A stretch of DNA of 64,000 nucleotides. Source: Actinomadura macrotermitis (GTDB taxonomy: Bacteria > Actinomycetota > Actinomycetes > Streptosporangiales > Streptosporangiaceae). How positions within the stretch are numbered: the stretch's first letter is position 1; the number at the start of each line of letters is the position of its first letter. Below, in pieces: positions 1-8,055 of the stretch. The translations under genes and the position numbers were made by a program. Where the stretch lies: contig NZ_WEGH01000001.1 of the NCBI RefSeq assembly GCF_009604375.1, positions 1,612,001-1,676,000 on the forward strand, given 5' to 3'. The notes beneath the pieces are model-generated. The model ran no database searches, had not been told where the DNA came from, and saw only the letters and a program-made list of their open reading frames with translations.

Positions 1-428
1 CGCATCGCCGCCTCCGTCGGGAGTGACTCATGAGCGGGCCGCCGCGGGTCGTCAGACCCAGGACACGCCCATGGGCTTGGATATCAGCGACGCCGGTGCC
101 CCGGCCTGCCCGCAGGTGCCGCGACCGATCCGCACGAGACCGAGCATGACTGCGATTCTCCCCCCAGGCGCATGGGGACCCCGGGCCGTACCGGCCCGGA
201 CGGGCGAGCTCCGCCGGGGCGGGGGCGCACCCGGTCCCCCTCACTGATTTCGGCCCAAGCCTAACGCGAGAGACGCAGGTCACACAGGCATGACGGGAAT
301 CGTGAGCAAAGCGTGAACTAATCGTCACCACGTGTCACCAATGGCCCCGAAAATGGACCGAGAGTGTGCGCACAAACGCTTTGCACGTGCATTCTTGACG
401 TGGCCATGAATTTCACCGCCGCCATCGG
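1..428. other. No convincing gene; intergenic DNA
   Basis: I see no credible gene here. The short open frames are proline/arginine-rich translations of GC-rich DNA without a ribosome binding site. The stretch from about 290 to 400 is less GC-rich than its surroundings and contains a CACGTG palindrome flanked by two GTCACC words near 325-342, so it may hold promoter elements for a gene left of the window. This is a guess; nothing more can be supported. Confidence 0.5.
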
Positions 429-1346
429 TCAGCCCGTCCGCTCGCGGGCCCAGCGGACGGTCTCGGCGAGGCCCGCGCGCAGGTCCGTCCGGGCCGTCCA
501 GCCGAGCTCGCGCTCGGTCGCCGCCGGGTCGACCGCCATCGCGGGCAGGTCGCCGAGGCGCGGCGGCGCGAACGCGGGGTCGTCGGGCGCGCCCGCCGCC
601 CGCGCGACCAGGGTGTGCAGCTCGCGGTCGGTGGTCTGCAGGCCGGTGCCGACGTTGAAGCGCCGCCCGCCGCCGTCGGGGCCGGCGGCGCGGGCGAAGG
701 CGTCCACCACGTCCAGCACGTAGACGTAGTCGCGGGTCTGCGTGCCGTCGCCGAACACCGTGGTCGGGCGGCCCGCCAGCAGCGCGTCGGTGAAGATCGA
801 GATGACGCCGGCCTCGCCCTCGGGCGTCTGCCGCGGCCCGTAGACGTTGGCGAGGGTCAGCGTGGTGAAGTCCAGCCCGTGCAGCCTGCGGTACATCCGC
901 GCGTACAGCTCGCCGGAGACCTTGGACGCGGCGTACGGCGAGGCGGGCCGCAGCTCGGCGTCCGCGGGGACCGGCAGCGCGTCCGGCACCCCGTACACCG
1001 CGCAGCTGGAGGTGAACACCACCTTGCGGGCGCCGGCGGCGCGGGCGGCCTCCAGCACGTTGGCGGTGCCGAGCACGTTGACGCGGGCGTCGTGCCGCGG
1101 GTCGTCCACGCTCTTGCGCACGCTGACCTGGGCCGCCAGGTGGCACACGACCTCGGGGGCGAACCCGGCGAGCCGCCCGGCGAGGGCCGGGTCGGCCACG
1201 TCCATCCGCCACAGCTCGACGTCCGCGCGCTCGTTGGCGCCGCCGGACATGTCGTCGAGGCCGGCGACCTCGTGCCCGTCGGCGACGAGCCGGTCGACGA
1301 GATGGGAGCCGATGAACCCGGCGGCGCCGGTGACGAGTACGCGCAT
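429..1346 (-). CDS. NAD-dependent epimerase/dehydratase (GalE-like extended SDR)
   Basis: A 305-residue extended short-chain dehydrogenase of the nucleotide-sugar epimerase/dehydratase family, expected to act in the cytoplasm on an NDP-sugar. The N-terminus has the Rossmann glycine motif GAAGFIGSH, and the catalytic YxxxK appears as YAASK after a TSSCAVYG segment. The ATG at 1346 was chosen because the Rossmann strand begins at once and a TATCGT box lies 6 nt upstream, as in a leaderless gene. It follows rsrA on the same strand after a tandem-repeat spacer. The substrate (UDP-glucose or another NDP-sugar) cannot be told from the sequence. Confidence 0.9.
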   Translation of the reverse strand: MRVLVTGAAGFIGSHLVDRLVADGHEVAGLDDMSGGANERADVELWRMDVADPALAGRLAGFAPEVVCHLAAQVSVRKSVDDPRHDARVNVLGTANVLEAARAAGARKVVFTSSCAVYGVPDALPVPADAELRPASPYAASKVSGELYARMYRRLHGLDFTTLTLANVYGPRQTPEGEAGVISIFTDALLAGRPTTVFGDGTQTRDYVYVLDVVDAFARAAGPDGGGRRFNVGTGLQTTDRELHTLVARAAGAPDDPAFAPPRLGDLPAMAVDPAATERELGWTARTDLRAGLAETVRWARERTG

Positions 1347-1352
1347 CCCCGC

Positions 1353-1358
1353 ACGATA
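1353..1358 (-). promoter_or_regulatory. Putative -10 box of a leaderless epimerase transcript
   Basis: TATCGT on the minus strand ends 6 nt before the ATG at 1346 and there is no Shine-Dalgarno sequence. This spacing puts transcription start at or next to the start codon. Confidence 0.45.
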
Positions 1359-1385
1359 CCGAGGTCGGGGCGGCCGCACCGGCCC

Positions 1386-1469
1386 GTGGTGGTCAGCTCG
1401 GGGTGATCAGCTCGGGGCGGTCAGCTCGGGGCGGTCAGCCCGTGGTGGTCGTCCCGGGGCGGTCAGCCC
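1386..1469. repeat. Six tandem 14-bp units
   Basis: Six consecutive 14-base units of the type GYGGTCAGCTCGGG fill the gap between rsrA and the epimerase gene. Units 1-3 are nearly identical and units 4-6 are degenerate. The last unit includes the rsrA stop codon, so the array has grown into, or out of, the end of that gene. Confidence 0.75.
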
Positions 1470-1762
1470 GCGTCGGCGGCCTCGGCCGGGGCGTCGGCCT
1501 GCTTGATCTCGCTGCACAGCTGCTCGATCCGGCCGAGCACCTTGGCCCGCAGGTCGCCGGGCACCGGCTCGCAGCCGCAGGACTTGCCCACCAGTTTCTT
1601 GACGACCTCTTCCAGGCCGTACTCGCGCAGGCACGGGCCGCACTCGTCCAGGTGCTGCTTGATCTCACCGCAGCCGCTCTGGTCGAGCTCCCCGTCCAGG
1701 TAGGTGTAGACACGCGCCAGCACCTCGGTGCAGGGCGTCTCGTGAGGGTCGCCACAGCTCAT
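1463..1762 (-). CDS. rsrA: Zinc-binding anti-sigma factor, RsrA family
   Basis: A 99-residue ZAS-family anti-sigma factor. In Streptomyces, RsrA binds SigR when reduced and releases it when its zinc-site thiols form a disulfide. The HxxxCxxC zinc motif is visible as HLDECGPC around residues 37-44, and there are further cysteines near the N-terminus (MSCGD, ETPCTE) and in KSCGC. It starts two bases after the sigR stop codon, so the two are co-transcribed and probably translationally coupled. The length matches the family. The mycothiol-system anti-sigma role is inferred from the strong resemblance and the context. Confidence 0.93.
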   Translation of the reverse strand: MSCGDPHETPCTEVLARVYTYLDGELDQSGCGEIKQHLDECGPCLREYGLEEVVKKLVGKSCGCEPVPGDLRAKVLGRIEQLCSEIKQADAPAEAADAG

Positions 1763-1764
1763 GG

Positions 1765-2520
1765 CTACTCACCCTTCCCGTTCGCCGACGTCCGGGACAG
1801 TCCCCTGCCCTCGGCGTAGTGCTCCAGCATCCCGCGCAGCTGCCTGCGCCCCCGGTGCAACCGCGACATCACCGTGCCGATGGGCGTGCCCATGATCTCG
1901 GCGATCTCCTTGTAGGCGAAGCCCTCGACATCGGCGAGGTAGACCGCGATGCGGAACTCCTCGGGCAGCTCCTGCAGCGCCTGCTTGACGTCGGAGTCGG
2001 GCAGGTGCTCCAGCGCCTCGGCCTCGGCCGACTTCAGGCCGCTGGAGGTGTGCGACTCCGCCCGCGCCAGCTGCCAGTCCTCGATCTCCTCCGTCGCCGC
2101 CTGCTGCGGCTGCCGCTGCTTCTTGCGGTAGGAGTTGATGAAGGTGTTGGTCAGGATCCGGTAGAGCCACGCCTTGAGGTTGGTGCCTTCCTTGAACTGG
2201 TGGAAGGACGCGAACGCCTTGGCGAAGGTCTCCTGGACGAGGTCCTCGGCATCGGCGGGGTTGCGCGTCATGCGCAGCGCGGCCGAATACAACTGGTCCA
2301 AGAACGGGAGCACATCGCGCTGGAACCGCTCCTGGCGCTGCTCCACGGTTTCCGCGGTGCCCGGAACCTGACCCACCCCCTCGGCTGTGGCGACGCCGGT
2401 GGCGTCGTAGGACACAGACGATATCGGTCCGCGCGGCACCGGGACGCCTCCGGGTGCGGTCGCGTCGCCGGCCGGCGGCCGGACCACGGCCTCCGGTCGT
2501 TCGGCAACGAGTGCGCTCAT
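1765..2520 (-). CDS. sigR: ECF RNA polymerase sigma factor SigR (thiol-oxidative stress)
   Basis: A 251-residue group IV sigma factor closely resembling Streptomyces SigR / mycobacterial SigH. Region 2 contains [14 protein letters not shown] and the [16 protein letters not shown] stretch typical of SigR; region 4 contains the helix-turn-helix [20 protein letters not shown]. An N-terminal extension of about 70 residues precedes region 2. The ATG at 2520 has a GGAGG 8 nt upstream, which decides it against an upstream in-frame ATG at 2577. It heads an operon with rsrA, and a consensus SigR promoter lies upstream, implying autoregulation. The known regulon includes thioredoxin and mycothiol genes. 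Confidence 0.95.
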   Translation of the reverse strand: MSALVAERPEAVVRPPAGDATAPGGVPVPRGPISSVSYDATGVATAEGVGQVPGTAETVEQRQERFQRDVLPFLDQLYSAALRMTRNPADAEDLVQETFAKAFASFHQFKEGTNLKAWLYRILTNTFINSYRKKQRQPQQAATEEIEDWQLARAESHTSSGLKSAEAEALEHLPDSDVKQALQELPEEFRIAVYLADVEGFAYKEIAEIMGTPIGTVMSRLHRGRRQLRGMLEHYAEGRGLSRTSANGKGE

Positions 2521-2572
2521 CAAGGATCCTCCATCGCGCGGCGGCACTGCAGGACAGGTTGTGAGACGGTGC

Positions 2573-2599
2573 AACACCGGTAACGGCGTTACGATTCCC
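2573..2599 (-). promoter_or_regulatory. SigR-type promoter, GGGAAT-N18-GTT
   Basis: On the minus strand GGGAAT (2599-2594) is followed after exactly 18 nt by GTT (2575-2573), about 55 nt upstream of the sigR start codon. This is the SigR/SigH promoter consensus and predicts positive autoregulation of sigR-rsrA. The spacer contains the palindrome GTAACGCCGTTAC. Confidence 0.8.
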
Positions 2600-2749
2600 G
2601 GCCGGGCGCACGTGGCGCGGAGCGCGGGGAACAGGAGTCGAGGGCAGGACCCGCGCGCCGCCGGTGGATCACCTCCCGTTCTGCACGGAGGGTGATGACG
2701 GCCCGGACGGGGAAGAAGTCACATACACGGCTAGAACAGGAGCAAACCC

Positions 2750-3616
2750 TTGCTACCGGTGCCGGCGCGTCCTCCCGAGCCCACCGCCCCCGCCGGCCTG
2801 TCCGGCGGGCCCGGCGACGGCGACCCTCTCGCGCTCTACTGGGACTTCTACTGGGCGGTGGCCGAGGCGCAGCTGGCCGAATGGCTGCCCGCCCGGCCCG
2901 CGCGGGTGCTGGACGTGTCCGGCGGCGCCGGGCGCAGCGCCGCGCAGGCCGCCACCGCCGGGCACACCGTGATCGAGGTGCTGGAGCCCGGGCCGCCCGC
3001 GCCGCCCGGCCCCCCGGCGCCGCACGCCCCGCACGTTCCCCAGCCCCCGCACGCCCCCCAGGACCGGCCCGGCCCGCACGCCCGCAACGGGCACCGCGGC
3101 CGGCCCCCCGGGCAGGTGCACCGGGTGATCGCCGACTCCGGCACGCTGGGGTTCCTGGCCGACGGCTGCGTGGACGCGGTGATCGCCGAGAACCGGGCGC
3201 TGTCGCGGCAGCTGGTCACCGAGGCCGCGGTCGGCGAGATCGCCCGGGTGCTGCGGCCGGGCGGGCGGCTGCTGCTGTCGGTCGACTCGCTCACCCTCGG
3301 CATGGCGCTGCTGGCCGAGCGCAACTACTGGGCGCACCTGTCGGACGTGCCGGCCGCCGAGGTGCTGCTGATCCCCTGGCCGGACGGCACGATCACCCGC
3401 TGCTTCGGCGGCGACCAGCTGCGCGAGCTGCTGGTCGACGCGGGCCTGGACGTGGAGTGGGTGCGGCCGCGCACGGTGCTGTCGCCGTCGACGGTGGAGC
3501 ACCTGCTGAAGCGCTCCCCGGGCACGCTGGAGCCGCTGGTGCGCACCGAGCTGACCGCCCCCGTCGGCGACGACTCGCTCGGCGTGCAGCTGCTGGCGAG
3601 CGCGCGCCGGTCCTGA
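2750..3616 (+). CDS. Class I SAM-dependent methyltransferase
   Basis: A 288-residue protein with a Rossmann-type methyltransferase core. The motif I region reads VLDVSGGAGRSAAQ near residues 53-66, an acidic residue ends the second strand (IEVLEPG), and the LRPGGRLLLSVDS segment of later motifs is near 170-182. A proline/histidine-rich linker (about residues 80-120) interrupts the fold after strand 2, which is unusual. The TTG at 2750 was chosen because AGGAG lies 8 nt upstream. It is divergent from sigR-rsrA. The substrate is unknown. Confidence 0.8.
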   Translation: MLPVPARPPEPTAPAGLSGGPGDGDPLALYWDFYWAVAEAQLAEWLPARPARVLDVSGGAGRSAAQAATAGHTVIEVLEPGPPAPPGPPAPHAPHVPQPPHAPQDRPGPHARNGHRGRPPGQVHRVIADSGTLGFLADGCVDAVIAENRALSRQLVTEAAVGEIARVLRPGGRLLLSVDSLTLGMALLAERNYWAHLSDVPAAEVLLIPWPDGTITRCFGGDQLRELLVDAGLDVEWVRPRTVLSPSTVEHLLKRSPGTLEPLVRTELTAPVGDDSLGVQLLASARRS

Positions 3617-3628
3617 CCGCTGGGCGGC

Positions 3629-3961
3629 TCAGCGCATGGCGCGGTCGTGCCTGGCCTGGCAGGGCACGCAGCGGGCGGCGTCGGGACGCGCCTCCAGCCG
3701 GCCCTCGGGGACGGGCTTCCCGCAGCCGGCGCAGCGCCCGTAGCTGCCCTCGTCGAGCCGCGCCAGCGCCGCGAGGACGGCCGCCCGGTGCCGCTCCATG
3801 GAGGTCAGGGCGGCCTCGACGCGGTCGCTGTCGGTCAGGTTCGTCCCGGCGTCGGCGGCCGAGGCCTCCCGTCCGGGGTGCTCCCCTTTCAAGATGGCGA
3901 TCGAACGGTCCAGCTCGGCGAGCATGGTCTCCAGGCGGGAGCGGGGGGTGGCGTCGTCCAC
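3629..3961 (-). CDS. TraR/DksA-type zinc finger protein
   Basis: A protein of about 110 residues with an N-terminal helical part (RLETMLAELDRSIAIL) and a C-terminal four-cysteine zinc finger, CAGC then 17 residues then CVPC, as in the TraR/DksA family. Family members bind in the RNA polymerase secondary channel, but actinobacterial versions are mostly uncharacterised. GTG at 3961 has GGAGG 13 nt upstream; an alternative GTG at 4009 would add 16 residues. It is convergent with the methyltransferase gene (12 bp between stops). Confidence 0.8.
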   Translation of the reverse strand: MDDATPRSRLETMLAELDRSIAILKGEHPGREASAADAGTNLTDSDRVEAALTSMERHRAAVLAALARLDEGSYGRCAGCGKPVPEGRLEARPDAARCVPCQARHDRAMR

Positions 3962-4032
3962 GGTGCGCTGGACTCCTCCCGGTAGGCCCCGGGAACGGGG
4001 GGATGTCACCGCTGACCGCGCCCCCGCCGCGA

Positions 4033-4797
4033 TCAGAACATCGGTTCGGAACGGTTGCCTGAACTATCCCCACTTACCGCCGGTTGTATGAGTTCCGGGC
4101 CGTTGTTCTTCACGTTGTTGACGGCCTTGGAGACCGCGTAGGCGTCCATCGTGCCCGCCATCGCCGGGACGAGCAGCGAGCGCACCTCGTCGGCGTCGGT
4201 CAGGTCCGGGTCGAGCCAGGCCTCCCACCGCCCCGGCTCCACGATCATCGGCATCCGGTCGTGGATGCGGCCGAGGTCGTCGGGCGCGTCGGTGGTGAGC
4301 ACGGTGCAGGTCCAGACCCACTCGTCCTCGGGTGATTTCCACAGCTCGTACAGGCCCGCCATCGCCATCACGCCGCCGTCCTTGGGGTGGATGAAGAAGG
4401 GCTGCTTGCGCTGCTTCTTCTTGTCCAGCCCCTCTTGCCCCTCCATGACGTACCACTCGAAGTAGCCGTCGGCGGGCAGCAGGCAGCGGCGCTTGGCGAA
4501 GGCGCGCCGGTAGGACGGCTTCTCGTGCGCCGTCTCCGCCCGCGCGTTGATCATCCGGCTGCCGATGGACAGGTCCTTGGCCCAGGACGGCACCAGGCCC
4601 CAGCGCAGCGTGCGCAGCTGCCGCACCGGCTCGGCGTCCTCCCCCTCCCCCGCCGGGCGCTCCAGGATCGCGGGGACCTGCTTGGTCGGCGCGACGTTGT
4701 AGTCGGGTTCCAGCTCCTTGTCGACGGCGTCGAGCCGCACCTGGAACTCGTCGAGGAGCTCCGTGCGGGCCCGGGCCGTGGCATAACGACCGCACAT
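4033..4797 (-). CDS. SOS response-associated peptidase, YedK/HMCES family
   Basis: A 254-residue SRAP-domain protein. Family members crosslink to abasic sites in single-stranded DNA through Cys2, protecting them during replication. The ATG at 4797 gives MCGRYA, placing the essential cysteine at position 2 once Met is removed; AGGATGAGGGG upstream serves as ribosome binding site. Further family marks are NVAPTKQ, a WGLVPSWAKD segment, INARAETAHEKPSYRRAF and GRIHDRMP with the catalytic histidine. An upstream in-frame start at 4827 would bury Cys2 and is rejected. Confidence 0.95.
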   Translation of the reverse strand: MCGRYATARARTELLDEFQVRLDAVDKELEPDYNVAPTKQVPAILERPAGEGEDAEPVRQLRTLRWGLVPSWAKDLSIGSRMINARAETAHEKPSYRRAFAKRRCLLPADGYFEWYVMEGQEGLDKKKQRKQPFFIHPKDGGVMAMAGLYELWKSPEDEWVWTCTVLTTDAPDDLGRIHDRMPMIVEPGRWEAWLDPDLTDADEVRSLLVPAMAGTMDAYAVSKAVNNVKNNGPELIQPAVSGDSSGNRSEPMF

Positions 4798-4868
4798 GCC
4801 CCTCATCCTGCCCGCCGGGGACGACATCCAGCGCGCTTGAGGGGCGAACCGGTGGGCATGAAGCCCGC

Positions 4869-5450
4869 ATGCGACCCTTCACCACTCTGGCCCGCCCGCT
4901 GGTGGCGGCCCCGTACATCATCACCGGCCTGGAGACGCTGCGTGATCCGCGTCCGCGCGCCGAGCTGGTCGCCCCCGCCGTCAAGCCGATCGCCGACCGG
5001 CTGGACTGGCTGCCGACCAAGGACCCCGAGACGCTGGTGCGGATCGAGGGCGCGCTCAGCCTCGGCACCGGGATGCTGCTGCTGTCGGGCCGGTTCCGCC
5101 GGCTGACGACGCTGCTGCTGGCCGCGCAGCTGGTCCCGTCGCTGGCGACCGAGCACCACTACTGGACCGAGGACGACCCCGAGCGGCGCGCCGGCGAGCG
5201 CTCCCACCTGCTGAAGAACGCCAGCCTGTTCGGTGCGCTGCTGATGACGGCGGCCGAGCCGCGCCGCTCGCCGCGCACCGCCGCGCTGCGCCGCCAGGTG
5301 CACGACGCGCGGGTGCAGGCCGGCGCCGAGAGCAAGATCCTGCGCAAGCAGGCCGCGGCGGAGCTGAAGAACGCCAAGCGGGAGGCGGCCCGGCAGGTGC
5401 GCGAGGCGCGCCGCGGCGGCCGGCGGACGGCCCGGAGCCTGAAGCACTGA
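4869..5450 (+). CDS. DoxX family membrane protein
   Basis: A 193-residue protein whose first 130 residues resemble the DoxX family of small integral membrane proteins: hydrophobic segments near residues 8-20, 60-75 and 80-95, and the pattern AAPYIITGLETLRDP. The last 55 residues form a charged Lys/Arg/Ala-rich helix, probably a cytoplasmic tail. Role uncertain; other DoxX proteins are linked to redox and thiosulfate metabolism. Divergent from the YedK gene with a 71-bp gap. Confidence 0.8.
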   Translation: MRPFTTLARPLVAAPYIITGLETLRDPRPRAELVAPAVKPIADRLDWLPTKDPETLVRIEGALSLGTGMLLLSGRFRRLTTLLLAAQLVPSLATEHHYWTEDDPERRAGERSHLLKNASLFGALLMTAAEPRRSPRTAALRRQVHDARVQAGAESKILRKQAAAELKNAKREAARQVREARRGGRRTARSLKH

Positions 5451-5536
5451 CGCTTGGCGCACCGACCCCGAAGGGGCGCTTAACGCAGCCTCAAGTGCCT
5501 TGAACCGGGCCGGCCGGCGGGCGCGTACTGCTTCTC

Positions 5537-6058
5537 ATGGCAGTGCCCGTAGCGTCCGGCGGCCCGGCGGTGGCCGAGCTGTACCGGCAGTACCAGCGTC
5601 CCCTGTCGTCGTTCGTGCGGCGGCTGACCGGCGGCGACCGCCAGTGGGCCGAGGACGTGGTCCAGGAGACCATGATCAGGGCCTGGCGCGGCGCGGGCCG
5701 GCTGGACCCGGCCGCGCCCTCGCTCATGCCCTGGCTCACCACGGTCGCCCGCCGTATCGTGATCGACGACCGGCGGCGGCGCGGCGCGCGGCCGGCGGAG
5801 TCCGGCGCGGGCCCGCTGGAGAACGTGCCGGTGCGCGACGAGTACGAGGGCGTGCTGCGCCGGCTGGCGGTGGCCGACGCGCTGGCGGCGCTGTCGCCCG
5901 CGCACCGGGAGGTCCTCACCGAGACGGTGCTGCGGGACCGCACGGTGAACCAGGCGGCGGAGGCGCTCGGCGTCCCCGTCGGCACGGTCAAGTCCCGCGT
6001 GTACTACGCCATGCGTGCGCTCCGTGCCTCGCTGCAGGAAAAAGGGGAGACCTCGTGA
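5537..6058 (+). CDS. ECF sigma-70 family RNA polymerase sigma factor
   Basis: A 173-residue ECF sigma factor with region 2 (WAEDVVQETMIRAWRG, about residues 38-53) and region 4 (AAEALGVPVGTVKSRVYYAMRAL, about 138-160). It has no extra C-terminal domain. The downstream zinc-type anti-sigma gene overlaps it by GTGA, so the pair forms a sigma/anti-sigma module resembling the actinobacterial SigL/SigK-like groups. The target promoters and inducing signal cannot be read here. Confidence 0.92.
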   Translation: MAVPVASGGPAVAELYRQYQRPLSSFVRRLTGGDRQWAEDVVQETMIRAWRGAGRLDPAAPSLMPWLTTVARRIVIDDRRRRGARPAESGAGPLENVPVRDEYEGVLRRLAVADALAALSPAHREVLTETVLRDRTVNQAAEALGVPVGTVKSRVYYAMRALRASLQEKGETS

Positions 6059-6732
6059 ACCCTCAGGTCGAGCACACCGATGTCGGCGCTTATGCCCTCG
6101 GCCTGCTGGAGGAGCCCGATCGGCGGGCGTTCGAGGGGCATCTGCGCGGTTGCCCGCCGTGCCGCGCCGAGCTGGCGGAGATGGCCGGGCTGGCGGACAC
6201 GCTCGCCGACCTCGGGCCCGAGGAGGGTGTGATCGAGGAGCCGCCCGTGCGGCTGCACAGGCGGCGGGCACGGCGCGGCACCTATGCGGTCGGCGCCGCG
6301 GCGGCGGCCGTGCTGCTGGCGGCGGGCGTCGCGGTGGGCGCGTCCCTGGGCGGCGACCCGGCGCCCGCCGGGCGTGACCGCGCGCCCGTCCAGGCGGTCG
6401 CGGGCGAGCAGCACGCCGCGAGCGACCCGAGGACGGGCGTGTCGGGCCGGGTGGGGCTGGCCGGCAAGGGCTGGGGCACCCAGATCGGGCTGGAACTGAA
6501 GGGCGTGCGCGGCCCGCTGCGCTGCTACCTGGAGGCCGTGTCGCGCAGCGGCGAGCGCAGCGTCGTCATGGGCTGGCAGGTTCCGGCCAAGGGGTACGGG
6601 CTGCCGGGGTCGCCGCTGCCCGCGCTCGTCGCGCAGGGCGGTACCGCCACGTTCCCGCAGGACCTGGACCGGCTGGAGGTGCGGGTCGACGGCGGCGGGA
6701 CGTTGCTGACGATCCCGGTCGCCCGCGCCTGA
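6055..6732 (+). CDS. Transmembrane zinc-finger anti-sigma factor
   Basis: A 225-residue membrane anti-sigma factor. The N-terminal zinc-finger domain has HxxxCxxC (HLRGCPPC near residues 29-36), a single transmembrane helix follows around residues 80-100 (alanine/valine-rich), and about 120 residues lie outside with no recognised domain. GTG at 6055 overlaps the sigma stop codon (GTGA) and has GGGGAG upstream. It should hold the cognate ECF sigma at the membrane; release would be by proteolysis or a conformational signal, by analogy. Confidence 0.88.
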   Translation: MNPQVEHTDVGAYALGLLEEPDRRAFEGHLRGCPPCRAELAEMAGLADTLADLGPEEGVIEEPPVRLHRRRARRGTYAVGAAAAAVLLAAGVAVGASLGGDPAPAGRDRAPVQAVAGEQHAASDPRTGVSGRVGLAGKGWGTQIGLELKGVRGPLRCYLEAVSRSGERSVVMGWQVPAKGYGLPGSPLPALVAQGGTATFPQDLDRLEVRVDGGGTLLTIPVARA

Positions 6733-6754
6733 CCCCGGGCGGATCACGGCCCGA

Positions 6755-6760
6755 TATCCT
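6755..6760 (+). promoter_or_regulatory. Putative -10 box of a leaderless aroA transcript
   Basis: TATCCT ends 6 nt before the aroA ATG at 6767, with no Shine-Dalgarno sequence between. The spacing predicts transcription starting at the A of ATG. Confidence 0.5.
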
Positions 6761-6766
6761 GGCCGC

Positions 6767-8050
6767 ATGCCCTCTGAGCCCTGGTCCGCGCCCGTCGCCG
6801 CCGGTCCCGTCGACGCCACCGTCCGGCTGCCCGGCTCCAAGTCGATGACCAACCGGGCGCTGATCCTGGCCGCGCTGGCGGACGGCCCGTCCCGCCTCGT
6901 CCGGCCGCTGCGCAGCCGCGACTCCGAGCTGATGGCCGGCGCGCTGCGCGCCCTCGGCGCGGACGTCGCGGAGGACGGCGACGACTGGCTGGTACGGCCC
7001 GGCGGGCTGCGCGGCCCGGCGGACGTGCAGGTCGGCCTGGCGGGCACGGTGATGCGCTTCCTGCCGCCGGTCGCGGCCCTGGCCACCGGCGACGTCGCGA
7101 TCGACGGCGACCCCTACGCCCGCAAGCGCCCGATGGGGCCGATCCTGGAGGCGCTGCGCGCGCTCGGCGTGCGGATCGACGACGACGGGCGCGGCGCGCT
7201 GCCGTTCACCGTCCGCGGGCGCGGCGAGGTCGAGGGCGGCCCGGTCACCATCGACGCGTCCGGCTCGTCCCAGCTGATCTCGGGGCTGCTGCTGGCGGCG
7301 CCGCGCTTCGCCAAGGGCGTGGAGGTCCGGCACGAGGGCCCGCCGGTGCCGTCGGCGCCGCACCTGGAGATGACGGTGCGGATGCTGCGCGAGGCCGGCG
7401 TGACCGTGGAGACCGAACCGGACGTGTGGCGGGTCGCGCCCGGCGCGATCGCCGCCCGCGAGTGGGTGATCGAGCCCGATCTGTCCAACGCGGCGCAGTT
7501 CCTCGGCGCCGCCCTGGTCACCGGCGGCCGGGTGTCGGTGCCGGGCTGGCCGGCGGACACCGCCCAGCCGGGCGACGCGCTGCGCGGCCTGCTCGCCGCG
7601 ATGGGCGCCGAGGTCTCCTACGCCGGCGGCACGCTGACGGTGGCCGGCACGGGCGCCTTCACCGGGCTGGAGGCCGACCTGCACGAGGTCGGCGAGCTGA
7701 CCCCGGTGCTGGCCGCGCTCGCCGCGCTCGCCTCCACCCCGTCGCGGCTCACCGGCATCGCGCACCTGCGCGGCCACGAGACCGACCGGCTCGCCGCGCT
7801 GGTCGCCGAGTTGAACGGGCTCGGCGGCGACGTCCGCGAGCTGCCCGACGGGCTGGAGATCCGGCCGCGCCCGCTGCACGGCGGCCTGTTCCGCACCTAC
7901 GACGACCACCGGATGGTGATGGCCGCCGCGCTGCTCGGCCTCGCCCTTCCCGGCGTGCAGGTGGAGAACCCCGCCACGGTGGGCAAGACACTCCCGAACT
8001 TCACCACGATGTGGGCGGCCATGCTGGCGCCCGGCACACGACAGGGGTAG
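6767..8050 (+). CDS. aroA: 3-phosphoshikimate 1-carboxyvinyltransferase (EPSP synthase)
   Basis: A 427-residue EPSP synthase, catalysing transfer of the enolpyruvyl group of PEP to shikimate 3-phosphate in aromatic amino acid synthesis. Landmarks are [12 protein letters not shown] (about residues 24-35), [10 protein letters not shown] (PEP/glyphosate-binding region), [21 protein letters not shown] and [11 protein letters not shown] near the C-terminus. Full family length. It is followed after five bases by rsgA, a gene order common in actinobacteria. It appears to be expressed from a leaderless promoter. Confidence 0.97.
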   Translation: MPSEPWSAPVAAGPVDATVRLPGSKSMTNRALILAALADGPSRLVRPLRSRDSELMAGALRALGADVAEDGDDWLVRPGGLRGPADVQVGLAGTVMRFLPPVAALATGDVAIDGDPYARKRPMGPILEALRALGVRIDDDGRGALPFTVRGRGEVEGGPVTIDASGSSQLISGLLLAAPRFAKGVEVRHEGPPVPSAPHLEMTVRMLREAGVTVETEPDVWRVAPGAIAAREWVIEPDLSNAAQFLGAALVTGGRVSVPGWPADTAQPGDALRGLLAAMGAEVSYAGGTLTVAGTGAFTGLEADLHEVGELTPVLAALAALASTPSRLTGIAHLRGHETDRLAALVAELNGLGGDVRELPDGLEIRPRPLHGGLFRTYDDHRMVMAAALLGLALPGVQVENPATVGKTLPNFTTMWAAMLAPGTRQG

Positions 8051-8055
8051 GACCA

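Noticed and set aside
23..247. 74-codon open frame at the left edge
   Set aside because: Low-complexity Pro/Arg translation, no ribosome binding site and no coding-type third-position bias.
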